DNA of 64,000 nucleotides from an uncultured Eubacteriales bacterium (GCA_900542675.1 UQOT01000003.1:11160-75159); one strand, 5' to 3'; positions 1 through 7,127 are shown, counted from the stretch's first letter. The notes: generated by a model from the letters alone, not told the origin. Numbers and translations: made by a program.

Positions 1-1
1 A

Positions 2-499
2 ATCAGAAAGAAAAAGGAAATACCGGTTATATTTGTCTCGGCGAGAAGCGAGGACATAGATAAGGTTCGCGGCTTCGGGCTCGGTGCAGATGATTACATA
101 GCTAAGCCGTTTTCTCCATCGGAGATGGTGGCGAGGGTCAAGGCACACATAAAGCGGTATAATAAGCTGACAAGCTCCGGTAAAAAGGCTGAGAATAAAA
201 CTATTGAGGTGCGCGGACTCACTATCGACAAAAATTCGCGTCGTGTGTATATCGGCGGAGACGAAATTATTCTCACGGTAAAGGAATACGATTTGCTGCT
301 CTTTTTAATTGAAAACCCGAATATTGTGTTTAGCAAGGACACGCTGTTTGACCGCATTTGGGGAATGGACGCAATCGGTGACGCGGCGACTGTTACGGTT
401 CACGTTCAGCGTCTGCGCGACAAAATTTCTCCCGGGGCGGAAAACAAGAATAAATATATTGAGACGGTCTGGGGAGCAGGATACCGTTTTAAGCTTTGA
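2..499 (+). CDS. OmpR/PhoB-family response regulator, 5' truncated by the window
   Basis: The window opens inside a two-component response regulator. The first codons encode the end of a receiver domain, including the beta-5 Lys-Pro motif (IAKPFSPSEM). A linker follows, then a C-terminal winged-helix DNA-binding domain with LTVKEYDLLLFL, VTVHVQRLRDKI and the closing WGAGYRFKL. This domain order is that of OmpR/PhoB-type transcription factors, which bind DNA after phosphorylation by a sensor kinase. The phospho-acceptor Asp and the kinase gene lie outside the window, so the signal is unknown. The gene ends in TGA at 497-499, 62 bases before the next gene on the same strand. Confidence 0.93.
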   Translation: MRKKKEIPVIFVSARSEDIDKVRGFGLGADDYIAKPFSPSEMVARVKAHIKRYNKLTSSGKKAENKTIEVRGLTIDKNSRRVYIGGDEIILTVKEYDLLLFLIENPNIVFSKDTLFDRIWGMDAIGDAATVTVHVQRLRDKISPGAENKNKYIETVWGAGYRFKL

Positions 500-561
500 T
501 TTTGCACAAATTTTGCCGCTTCTTCATACAATGTAGTAACCAAATTGAAGGAGTGATTATT

Positions 562-903
562 GTGCAGGAAAAACAATCTGTAAACGTTGAGGCTTGTCCC
601 GTCTGTACGTCTCACGAAGCGACGGCGTATATGCCGGTCTCTATAGACGTGTTTGCGGAGCACGGAACACCGACTGTTGACTGCTGCGGTGACCCTCAGG
701 TGACATTCGGCGACGTGCCGCGCGGTGGCGACAGCTCCTGTGATTTTACCGTATCGCAGAGAATTCAGATATGTATACCGATGGCGTTCGGCGCTGACGT
801 AACGGTCGGCAGTTCGTATGTTTTAAGCGAGTCGACGGCCGTGTCTAATTGCGGGGATAACTGTAGGTGCTCGTGTGCGGACGCCGATGATGAATGTGAC
901 TAA
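562..903 (+). CDS. Small Cys-rich protein, possible spore surface protein
   Basis: 113 residues starting at GTG 562, chosen because AAGGAG lies 8 bases upstream. A Cys pair near the N-terminus (ACPVC) and a Cys-dense acidic tail (CGDNCRCSCADADDECD) flank a beta-rich middle (VSQRIQICIPMAFGADV). I do not recognise a named family. The layout resembles the larger Cys-rich protein at 16775-17698, and Cys clusters of this kind are common in clostridial spore coat or exosporium proteins, so a spore-surface role is an inference only. A strong terminator follows at 961-1006. Confidence 0.7.
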   Translation: MQEKQSVNVEACPVCTSHEATAYMPVSIDVFAEHGTPTVDCCGDPQVTFGDVPRGGDSSCDFTVSQRIQICIPMAFGADVTVGSSYVLSESTAVSNCGDNCRCSCADADDECD

Positions 904-911
904 CAGTATAT

Positions 912-948
912 AAAAGCTGCCATAAGAGGGACACTGTTAAGACAGTAA
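912..948. repeat. Left copy of a 37-bp inverted repeat (partner at 5042-5078)
   Basis: The reverse complement of 912-948 matches 5042-5078 at about 32 of 37 positions, including an identical 20-base block. Each copy contains a small hairpin (ACTGT-TAAG-ACAGT). The pair bounds the accessory genes at 1.1-4.8 kb. Confidence 0.75.
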
Positions 949-960
949 CTAATGATTTTT

Positions 961-1006
961 TGAATGCCGGCATAGCCTAAACTATGCCGGTATTCATTTT
1001 ATTTTT
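961..1006 (+). terminator. Rho-independent terminator after the Cys-rich gene
   Basis: A 15-bp stem (TGAATGCCGGCATAG / CTATGCCGGTATTCA, one G-U pair) with a 6-base loop is followed by a T-rich run. Confidence 0.85.
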
Positions 1007-1086
1007 GGGCGTGTGAGCCTTTTTATGTAAAATTAATTTTTCTATGATAGAAGGAATTAAATTTACAGACTTTTTCTCACACGCTC
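1007..1086. mobile_element. 80-bp MITE made of the two ends of an IS256-family element
   Basis: The outer bases GGGCGTGTGAG and CTCACACGCTC are inverted. Read on the minus strand, the first half matches the left end of the IS256-family relic at 24741-24790 and the second half matches its right end at 25522-25564. The interior is gone, so this is a non-coding derivative that a related transposase could once have moved. I see no clear target duplication. Confidence 0.8.
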
Positions 1087-1123
1087 TGCAGTTTTGACAC
1101 TGTACCTTATTTTTTATATTCAA

Positions 1124-1915
1124 TTATTCGAAGAAAAATCCCGCTGTCATATCAAGATAATTTTCGCCGCTGTAATTTCCATACTTTTCTTTTACTTTCG
1201 TCTTAAATTCGTCAGCCGTTTTACAATCCGCCGAAATCTTTTTCAAATCCTCAAGATATGCAATTTTTATCTTGACGTCCTTTAAATCCTCCGGAGTGTA
1301 ATGCGATGTAAGAATTAAGTCAATTCCCCTTGCGATATAATCATTAAGCTGTGTGATAATCGCGTCAGCGTGATTTGCTCCCGCAACGATGGAATGGCAG
1401 TCATGACCGAGCATATGCGTGTATACTGCGTTAATTTCAGGAATTTCAATGTCAAATGCTTCCTGTGTTTGGGTTATAACAAAATCAATACCACCGATTG
1501 TGATTTTGCCCGGTTCAATATAATCGGTTACGGTATGAATTGAGTTATCAAATACCTCGCCGAACGCGCCGGTGAAATTATCAATCAATGCTTTGCCGCC
1601 GCCGTTATGCCCGTATTCGTCCGCATTTTTTGTTGCAAACTTTTTTGCTTTGGCAAGAAATGTGCCGCCTGCCATGTGGTATGCCAAAAGTATGCCGCAA
1701 ATTTCCAAATCATCAAGATACTTTTCAAGCTCTTTATTGTTATCAAAGAAGCAGGGTGACTCGATTATAACAGCCTTACCGTCCTTCTCAATAATAAACA
1801 CCTCATCGTCAATGAAGTCGTTTGTCTTGTAAGCGTGAAGTCTGATTTTGCCAAAGTCATATACGTTGACCTCGCCTTTTGAAAGTTTTACGTTTGTAAA
1901 TGTATTCTTATTCAT
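1124..1915 (-). CDS. Metallo-beta-lactamase-fold-like protein without the usual metal motif
   Basis: 263 residues with GGAGG upstream of the ATG at 1915. The pattern resembles MBL-fold hydrolases: an N-terminal beta-rich part with IIESPCFFDNN, a helix after AYHMAGG where HxHxDH would be expected, then LGHDCHSIVAGANH and LTSHYTPEDL. The canonical HxHxDH motif is absent, while later His residues remain, so metal binding is reduced or atypical. The gene is monocistronic. Its promoter (TTTACA-N17-TATAAT, 1995-2023) overlaps an operator nearly identical to the one controlling the sirtuin operon, so the two units are probably co-regulated. Function unknown. Confidence 0.75.
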   Translation of the reverse strand: MNKNTFTNVKLSKGEVNVYDFGKIRLHAYKTNDFIDDEVFIIEKDGKAVIIESPCFFDNNKELEKYLDDLEICGILLAYHMAGGTFLAKAKKFATKNADEYGHNGGGKALIDNFTGAFGEVFDNSIHTVTDYIEPGKITIGGIDFVITQTQEAFDIEIPEINAVYTHMLGHDCHSIVAGANHADAIITQLNDYIARGIDLILTSHYTPEDLKDVKIKIAYLEDLKKISADCKTADEFKTKVKEKYGNYSGENYLDMTAGFFFE

Positions 1916-1994
1916 AATAAAATTCCTCCATATATTTAAAAAATTGTTTCTTAGATTTTAAGATGCCGTCCGCTCATCTCTTTATCTTGATTAC

Positions 1995-2023
1995 ATTATA
2001 ACAGCACCTTGAAAACCTGTAAA
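1995..2023 (-). promoter_or_regulatory. Sigma-A promoter of the MBL-like gene
   Basis: On the minus strand, TTTACA (2018-2023) and TATAAT (1995-2000) are separated by exactly 17 bases. The -35 box lies at the edge of the operator at 2018-2062. Confidence 0.8.
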
Positions 2024-2062
2024 GTACGCACTTTTTTGTGCCGTAGTTACCAAAAGGTTACT
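2018..2062. promoter_or_regulatory. HxlR-type operator, copy A
   Basis: Two dyads lie side by side: AAAGT-ACGC-ACTTT and AGTTACC-AAAA-GGTTACT. The first 33 bases match copy B at 4363-4407 with a single mismatch. It covers the -35 side of the MBL-like gene promoter. Confidence 0.75.
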
Positions 2063-2102
2063 TTTTAGAGATTATGAGGTTTTGAGAGAATAAAAATTTT
2101 AA

Positions 2103-2975
2103 TTATAAACAAAGCTCTGTCAGCACATTTCCAATATCATCATCAATACAAATTGACTGCTGTTCTATTTCCGCAGGGCAAACTGACATACCTAAGCTGA
2201 TACAAGTATATGTTGCATTTTCATTTTGCGCCGCCATTTGCCAAAACGGATATTTTATTATAGCGGGAGTGTTTGTGCCGACACCCAATTCAAGTAATAA
2301 TATATTTAAGTCCTTATGACGGTTTACAAACAGCCTGTACCGTTCTGCCGCCTTATACCACCCTTCGTCTTGCACGAATGTATCATCACACCGTAAATTC
2401 ATTGTCATAGGCGCGCCGCATTTCGGACAGTGCGGTATTAGCTCGGTTGGGATTTTCATATTTTTTTGCAGAGCAACCATTTTACGGACAACACTTTCAT
2501 TATCGTATGTTTCATTATGGCACGGTTTTGAACATTGCCATAACCCGTAATCACCTTGCGTGTAAAACAAACGCTTTTTATCAAATCCCGCAAGCTGAAA
2601 TTGGTGGTCTACATTTGTTGTCAGCACAAAATAGTCCTTGTCTTTGACAATTTCAAGCAAATCCTTATACGGCTTTCCGATTTCAACATCATAGCGGTTT
2701 ATATAAATATGCCTTGACCACCAAGCCCAATATTCCTCTAAAGTGTCAAAGGGATAAAAACCACCCGAATACATATCTGTTATTCCGTATTGTTCTTTAA
2801 AATCGGCAAAATGCTTTTCAAATCTTTCTCCCGAATAAGTCAGTCCCGCCGACGTGGAAAGTCCTGCGCCGGCTCCGATTAAAATTGCGTCAGCGGTTTC
2901 AAGTTTGTTTTTCAGCAGTTCTATTTTATCCGAGTAGTTTTGCGTAGATTGCTTTGTCCTCGTCCTTAAATACAT
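2103..2975 (-). CDS. Class M sirtuin (SirTM), protein ADP-ribosyltransferase
   Basis: 290 residues. The Rossmann NAD-binding motif GAGAGLSTSAG is at 34-44 and TTNVDHQ at 119-125. Gln140 sits in TQGDYG where classical deacetylase sirtuins carry the catalytic His-Gly. Cys148/Cys152 and Cys183/Cys186 could bind zinc. The Gln-for-His change is the mark of SirTM enzymes, which ADP-ribosylate proteins instead of deacylating them; N121, Q140 and R195 are spaced like the catalytic Asn/Gln/Arg I recall for the Streptococcus pyogenes enzyme. Its 5' end overlaps the macrodomain gene by 50 bases, with AAGGGTGAT before the ATG, which supports translational coupling. The acceptor protein is not encoded nearby. 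Confidence 0.9.
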   Translation of the reverse strand: MYLRTRTKQSTQNYSDKIELLKNKLETADAILIGAGAGLSTSAGLTYSGERFEKHFADFKEQYGITDMYSGGFYPFDTLEEYWAWWSRHIYINRYDVEIGKPYKDLLEIVKDKDYFVLTTNVDHQFQLAGFDKKRLFYTQGDYGLWQCSKPCHNETYDNESVVRKMVALQKNMKIPTELIPHCPKCGAPMTMNLRCDDTFVQDEGWYKAAERYRLFVNRHKDLNILLLELGVGTNTPAIIKYPFWQMAAQNENATYTCISLGMSVCPAEIEQQSICIDDDIGNVLTELCL

Positions 2976-3696
2976 TGAAAATCACCCTTTCTATATTCGA
3001 GTTTTTAAGATATTCTTTAACCGTTTTAACAGCAATTTCAGCCGCTTTATCATTCGGGAAATGAAATTCGCCCGTTGATATGCAGCAAAAGGCTATTGAT
3101 TTAATATTGTTTCTTTCTGCCGTTTCAAGACACGATTTATAGCAGAAGGTCAGCAATTCACAATCTGTTTTTGTCAGTTTTCCGCTTACAATCGGTCCTA
3201 CCGTGTGTATGATGTAATCACAAGGCAGATTATATGCTTTCGTGATTTTCGCTTGTCCTGTCGGCTCGTCATAGCCTTGCTTTAGCATAATCTGTTCACA
3301 CTCTGCCCGAAGCTGCACTCCCGAATAAGTATGAATTGCATTATCAATACATTTATGACACGGCACAAAACAACCGAGCATACGGCTGTTAGCGGCATTT
3401 ACAATAGCGCCGCATTTTAGAGTTGTAATATCGCCCTGCCATAAACATATACGTTCTTGTATAAAAGGCAGAGCCGCCGCGTCTGTAACTCCCGTTTCTG
3501 CGATTTCAAGCTGTAAATATTCATTCTGTATTTTAAGAAATTCATCGTCTGCCTTTATAGGTGGTCTTATATTCATAAGCGAGCGCAGAAGCCGTTTTTT
3601 ATCAGATATGTTTTGGGGTATTTGTATATCGGCTTGCTGTTCGTTTATGAGATAGGTTATTAAATAGTTTAATCGCTCTGTTTGCGTCATTTTCAT
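2926..3696 (-). CDS. Zinc-containing macrodomain protein, ADP-ribosyl hydrolase
   Basis: 256 residues from the ATG at 3696, preceded by AAGGAA. A helical N-terminal region (about 1-75) precedes a macrodomain with GDI at 88-90, NAANS at 100-104 and the GCF-x2-CHKCIDNAIH stretch. There, Cys109, His114 and Cys116 match the zinc site of macrodomains paired with class M sirtuins. Such enzymes remove the ADP-ribose that the sirtuin adds to a protein. The start codon shares one base with the stop of the upstream flavin/Fe-S gene (TAATG), and the 3' end overlaps the sirtuin gene, so the three genes form one coupled operon. Confidence 0.92.
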   Translation of the reverse strand: MKMTQTERLNYLITYLINEQQADIQIPQNISDKKRLLRSLMNIRPPIKADDEFLKIQNEYLQLEIAETGVTDAAALPFIQERICLWQGDITTLKCGAIVNAANSRMLGCFVPCHKCIDNAIHTYSGVQLRAECEQIMLKQGYDEPTGQAKITKAYNLPCDYIIHTVGPIVSGKLTKTDCELLTFCYKSCLETAERNNIKSIAFCCISTGEFHFPNDKAAEIAVKTVKEYLKNSNIERVIFNVFKDEDKAIYAKLLG

Positions 3697-4316
3697 TATT
3701 TCCTTTCTACTGCATTGGCGGGACAGATATTCAAGCAATTTCCGCAATGCAGACAATTTTTATGATTTATCATAGCTTGTTGTTCATCAATAGCAATACA
3801 ATTTTGCGGACAAACCTCCGCACATTTTCCGCAAGCAATACAATTATTATTGATAAAATATCCGTGTTGTATGTTTTCCGTATTTCCGAATGAAAAATTA
3901 TATCGTTCAATCGGCTTTTTTGATAGGTCAAAATATTCACACATTCCATTACATAGCTTAAAAACGGTTAGTGCTTGCCGGCTCTGTATTGTAGGATAAA
4001 TCTCGTTCATATACGGATTTTCCGCAAATATACGGTCAAGTAATTTATCGCCAAGCTCTGTAACATATCCGCATACGGATATTGCAACGGAGGATAACGT
4101 ATCATTTCCCTTAAAACCCGAAATGGATATATAGTTATTCTTAATCAAGCTATCATAAAATTGTTTCCCTTTTGCTGTAAGAAAATAAATCCCCTCATTA
4201 TCATAAAGCATCACATCAATCACCCTTGTTTCGGGTAAACCGTATTCATTCACCGTAGCCATAACAACGGTATGAATATCTTTTTGTAAAAATCTAAAAA
4301 CATCAACTGTATTCAT
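3696..4316 (-). CDS. Pyridoxamine-oxidase-like flavin protein fused to a 2[4Fe-4S] ferredoxin domain
   Basis: 206 residues; the ATG at 4316 follows AAAGGCGG. Residues 1-130 have the split-barrel FMN-binding pattern of the PNPOx-like family (VVMATVNEYGLPETRVIDVMLYD). Residues 155-203 carry two clostridial-type [4Fe-4S] motifs: C159/C162/C165/C169 and C188/C191/C194/C198. It is probably a cytoplasmic electron-transfer flavoprotein or reductase; the substrate is unknown. It is the first gene of the operon with the macrodomain and sirtuin. A redox partner for an ADP-ribosylation module is unusual and may signal or repair redox damage. Confidence 0.85.
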   Translation of the reverse strand: MNTVDVFRFLQKDIHTVVMATVNEYGLPETRVIDVMLYDNEGIYFLTAKGKQFYDSLIKNNYISISGFKGNDTLSSVAISVCGYVTELGDKLLDRIFAENPYMNEIYPTIQSRQALTVFKLCNGMCEYFDLSKKPIERYNFSFGNTENIQHGYFINNNCIACGKCAEVCPQNCIAIDEQQAMINHKNCLHCGNCLNICPANAVERK

Positions 4317-4339
4317 AAAATTCCGCCTTTCCTTAATAT

Positions 4340-4368
4340 ATCTTAAAACATAAGCGTAATTTTGTAAA
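4340..4368 (-). promoter_or_regulatory. Promoter of the flavoprotein-macrodomain-sirtuin operon
   Basis: On the minus strand, TTTACA (4363-4368) and TAAGAT (4340-4345) are 17 bases apart. This is the same geometry relative to the operator as at the MBL-like gene. Confidence 0.75.
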
Positions 4369-4407
4369 GTACGCACTTTATTGTGCCGTAGTTACTTTTA
4401 GGTAACT
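4363..4407. promoter_or_regulatory. HxlR-type operator, copy B
   Basis: Dyads AAAGT-ACGC-ACTTT and AGTTAC-TTTTAG-GTAACT (perfect 6-bp arms) lie between the divergent operon promoter and the hxlR promoter. Near-identical to copy A at 2018-2062, so one regulator probably controls all three transcripts, including its own. Confidence 0.78.
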
Positions 4408-4410
4408 ATG

Positions 4411-4439
4411 TTGACAAATGTGGGGGCAAACTGTATAAT
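4411..4439 (+). promoter_or_regulatory. Consensus sigma-A promoter of the HxlR gene
   Basis: TTGACA (4411-4416) and TATAAT (4434-4439), spacer 17 bases. It starts four bases after operator copy B. Confidence 0.88.
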
Positions 4440-4499
4440 ATATCCATACAGTATTTTTGAAACATAGTATCAAAAAAACACTTACAGGAGGTTAAGAAT

Positions 4500-4826
4500 A
4501 TGAAAAAAGAATTACCCGCTTGTCCTGTGGAAACTACTTTAATGCTAATATCCGACCGTTGGAAGGTGCTTATTATACGCGACCTATTGGACGGTACAAA
4601 GCGTTTCGGAGAATTAAAAAAATCTGTCGGAAATATCTCGCAAAAGGTATTGACTTCAAATCTCCGTTCAATGGAAGAGGACGGGCTTTTAACGCGGGAG
4701 GTTTTCCCCGAAGTGCCGCCAAGAGTTGAATATACTCTTACCGAAACAGGTTATAGCTTAAAGCCTATACTTGACTCAATGGTAAAATGGGGCTCTGATT
4801 ATCAAAGCAGAAAAATGGACATTTAG
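4500..4826 (+). CDS. HxlR-family winged-helix transcriptional regulator
   Basis: 108 residues with a strong AGGAGG. The HxlR core is clear: CPVETTLMLISDRWKVLIIRDL, then RFGELKKSVGNISQKVLTSNLR as the recognition region, and PRVEYTLTETG in the wing. Cys8 is the only Cys and sits where redox- or electrophile-sensing members (YodB, HypR) have their reactive thiol. That suggests thiol-based derepression, but the sensing itself is inferred. It is divergent from the sirtuin operon, and its promoter abuts operator copy B, so it is the likely regulator of both operator sites. Confidence 0.92.
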   Translation: MKKELPACPVETTLMLISDRWKVLIIRDLLDGTKRFGELKKSVGNISQKVLTSNLRSMEEDGLLTREVFPEVPPRVEYTLTETGYSLKPILDSMVKWGSDYQSRKMDI

Positions 4827-5041
4827 AACTGCATTTTGAAGGTATGCAGTAAACTAACGCACTACCCATTTTTGAGCAATTTTGCGACCAAAAAAGTGAG
4901 TGTTTATGCGGTTTCCCAAATCCTAAATGTCCCTAAAATGCGGACATTTGTTCCGCTGCTGCGTGACATATTGGCATAGAAGAATAGCGTATCATTTTTT
5001 GATGATACGCTATTTTTAATCCTGTTTGACGGACAATTTAC
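4827..5041. other. Gene-free stretch with a possible integrative-element end relic
   Basis: No credible gene is present. The stretch at 4891-4910 (AAAAAGT-G-AGTGTTTATGCG) matches 37454-37473, just inside the right end of the guaA-integrated element, at 19 of 20 bases. This hints that the block at 1-5 kb was once part of a related mobile element. Confidence 0.4.
4984..5017 (+). terminator. Terminator downstream of the accessory block
   Basis: A 12-bp perfect stem (ATAGCGTATCAT / ATGATACGCTAT) is followed by TTTTT. Confidence 0.85.
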
Positions 5042-5078
5042 CTTACTGTCTTAACAGTGTCCGCCATACGGCAGCTTT
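5042..5078. repeat. Right copy of the 37-bp inverted repeat (partner at 912-948)
   Basis: Inverted relative to the left copy, with about five mismatches, most of them in the centre. Confidence 0.75.
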
Positions 5079-5149
5079 TTTTGTTTTTCACAAAAGTTTC
5101 CCTTTCTGAATATTATGTAGAGAAATGTCAGACAGAAAGGAGAAGCTTT

Positions 5150-6208
5150 ATGTTGATAAAAATTTTAATTATCGCTGCGGTTTTGATAATTCTCGCGGGG
5201 ATTGTGTATTTAATCAAAATAAAAAAATTCAAGCCAAATCCCAATAAGGCGGAGCAGGAGGCAGAATTAAACGCGCTGCTTGCCGCCGCAGGATTTGCGT
5301 ATGACAGAAGATATGACCATTTCTATTCGCTCAAGGATTGTTGGCAGCGCGAGACTGGTTATTGTCGACTGTACGACGAGGGTGCGCCTTCATTTAATAT
5401 GGTTATGGACTGTGAACCGATAGAGTTTGAATACGGCGCAAAACGCTGGATGATTGAGCTGTGGAAGGGTCAGTACGGTATAACCACCGGAGCGGAAATC
5501 GGAATTTATAATACTGACAGGGAGGATGTAAGTACAGAAAAGTTTACGGGGACGTTTTATGACGCCGCGGACGACAGTGAGCAGATGGATATGTCGTTCA
5601 TCTTGTATAAAAACGGTAAGAAGCTGCTTAAACGCAAGGAGCATCACTGGTGGCTTACAGCGTTTAAGCTGGGTGAGTTTTCGGATAAAGAGGAGCTCAT
5701 TATGATTGCGAAGATAAAATTTCCAAACGCTGTTATGCGCAGCAGATTTGTTAAAGCGCTTTTAAAAATCGGTTATACCGAAAAGCAGTTCGGCGTATTT
5801 CGGAATACCGTCAAAATATGGTTTATTAAACCGCATACAGAGCAGCCGATAACTCAAACCGGTATTCAGGCAGACACTGCTCAGCATATGAATAAGGTTA
5901 ACTGCGCGGCGTATAATGCCGCGACGGCAAGATATACCGACACGCTTGATAAGCTTGAGTATTTAAAATCATTCGCGCCGACGCTGTTTGATTTTATGAT
6001 AAACTCACTCTATGGCAAGGCATTTTATAAGGCTTTTGAATGGCTTTTTGATTTAATTCACGGTGACAGACCGCCGGGACCTAAGCCGCCATATCCGCCT
6101 AATCCACCCTGCCGTACCTGTCCGCCCTGCCGCACGGATAATATTTGCTGCGAGTGCTGCCGTCGGCGGTGTGAGGATAGAATAAACTGTAATAAATCCG
6201 AAAGCTGA
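5150..6208 (+). CDS. DUF4474-type membrane-anchored protein with a Pro/Cys-rich tail
   Basis: 352 residues; the ATG at 5150 follows AAAGGAG. One N-terminal membrane segment (about 4-22) ends in Lys-rich residues, suggesting an anchored cytoplasmic domain. The central part (about 45-190) has the pattern I associate with DUF4474 (AKRWMIELWKGQYGITTGAEIGIYN). The C-terminus is a short Pro-Gly run followed by nine Cys and several Arg (CRTCPPC, CCECCRRRC), resembling metal-binding or cross-linking tails. One base separates it from the phosphoesterase gene, so the two are coupled. No function is known for the family. Confidence 0.75.
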   Translation: MLIKILIIAAVLIILAGIVYLIKIKKFKPNPNKAEQEAELNALLAAAGFAYDRRYDHFYSLKDCWQRETGYCRLYDEGAPSFNMVMDCEPIEFEYGAKRWMIELWKGQYGITTGAEIGIYNTDREDVSTEKFTGTFYDAADDSEQMDMSFILYKNGKKLLKRKEHHWWLTAFKLGEFSDKEELIMIAKIKFPNAVMRSRFVKALLKIGYTEKQFGVFRNTVKIWFIKPHTEQPITQTGIQADTAQHMNKVNCAAYNAATARYTDTLDKLEYLKSFAPTLFDFMINSLYGKAFYKAFEWLFDLIHGDRPPGPKPPYPPNPPCRTCPPCRTDNICCECCRRRCEDRINCNKSES

Positions 6209-6209
6209 T

Positions 6210-7103
6210 ATGAAAAGGACTGCAAAAAGACTTAAGCAGGTATACAGCTCGGCGGATGTAATTAGTTTTGACAGTAAATCAAAGTTCATTATAATGAGCG
6301 ATTGCCACAGAGGACAGGGCAATGGCGGCGATAATTATCTCCCGAACAGGACGCTGCACTTTGCCGCGCTTGAGTATTATTACAAAAATGGCTTTTGCTA
6401 TATCGAGCTTGGCGATGGTGACGAATTGTGGGAAAATCGCAATATCTATTCGATAATCGAGGCGCATAAGGATATATTTGAGGTTATGTCAAAGTTTTAC
6501 AGTGAGGAAAGATTGCATATCCTGTTTGGAAACCACGATATCGTCAAGCGCCGCAAGAGATTGCTGAATAGTATATATAAGGATTTTTATTGTGAGAGCG
6601 AGGAGTGCGCTGCTCCGCTGTTTCCGTGGCTTGAGATAGAAGAGGGGCTTGTGCTTGAAGAGAAAGACACAAAAAACAGGATTTTGCTCGCTCACGGGCA
6701 TCAGGGAAACTTTTTAAACGACACAATCTGGCCGGTAGCAAGATTTTTGGTGCGATACGTCTGGAAGCCGCTTGAGCTTGTCGGATTTACCGCTCCGACA
6801 GGAGCCGCGCGAAGTCATAATAAAAAAGAGCTTATCGAGAAAAAGCTAACCGCATATGCAAACTCAAACGGTATAATGCTTATAGCGGGACACACTCACA
6901 GACCGATGTATCCCGAGCCGGGACAGAGTATGTACTTTAATGATGGCAGCTGCGTTCACCCGGGCGGTATAACCGGAATTGAAATAGAAAACGGCGAAAT
7001 AACGCTTGTTAAATGGTCAGTCACCGCAGCTGAAAATTCAGCGCTGTATGTAAATCGGCAAATTCTGAAAGGTCCGAACAAAATCGCGGACTATTTTAAA
7101 TAA
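6210..7103 (+). CDS. Metallophosphoesterase
   Basis: 297 residues of the calcineurin-like family. All metal-ligand motifs are present: D31-x-H33 (SDCHRG), GDGDEL near 68-73, GNHD at 107-110, a mid-protein His (AHGHQGNF) and GHTHRP near 230. The sequence resembles UDP-2,3-diacylglucosamine pyrophosphatase-like enzymes, but a Gram-positive host makes lipid A synthesis unlikely, so the substrate is unknown. Translation starts one base after the stop of the DUF4474 gene, and a terminator follows at once. Confidence 0.88.
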   Translation: MKRTAKRLKQVYSSADVISFDSKSKFIIMSDCHRGQGNGGDNYLPNRTLHFAALEYYYKNGFCYIELGDGDELWENRNIYSIIEAHKDIFEVMSKFYSEERLHILFGNHDIVKRRKRLLNSIYKDFYCESEECAAPLFPWLEIEEGLVLEEKDTKNRILLAHGHQGNFLNDTIWPVARFLVRYVWKPLELVGFTAPTGAARSHNKKELIEKKLTAYANSNGIMLIAGHTHRPMYPEPGQSMYFNDGSCVHPGGITGIEIENGEITLVKWSVTAAENSALYVNRQILKGPNKIADYFK

Positions 7104-7127
7104 AGCCTCCGCACCGCGGAGGCTTTA
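7102..7127 (+). terminator. Terminator after the phosphoesterase gene
   Basis: The stem AAAGCCTCCG / CGGAGGCTTT has a short loop and begins at the stop codon. Confidence 0.8.

Noticed and set aside
1094..1285. Small plus-strand frame at the MITE edge
   Set aside because: Runs antisense into the MBL-like gene, with no ribosome site.
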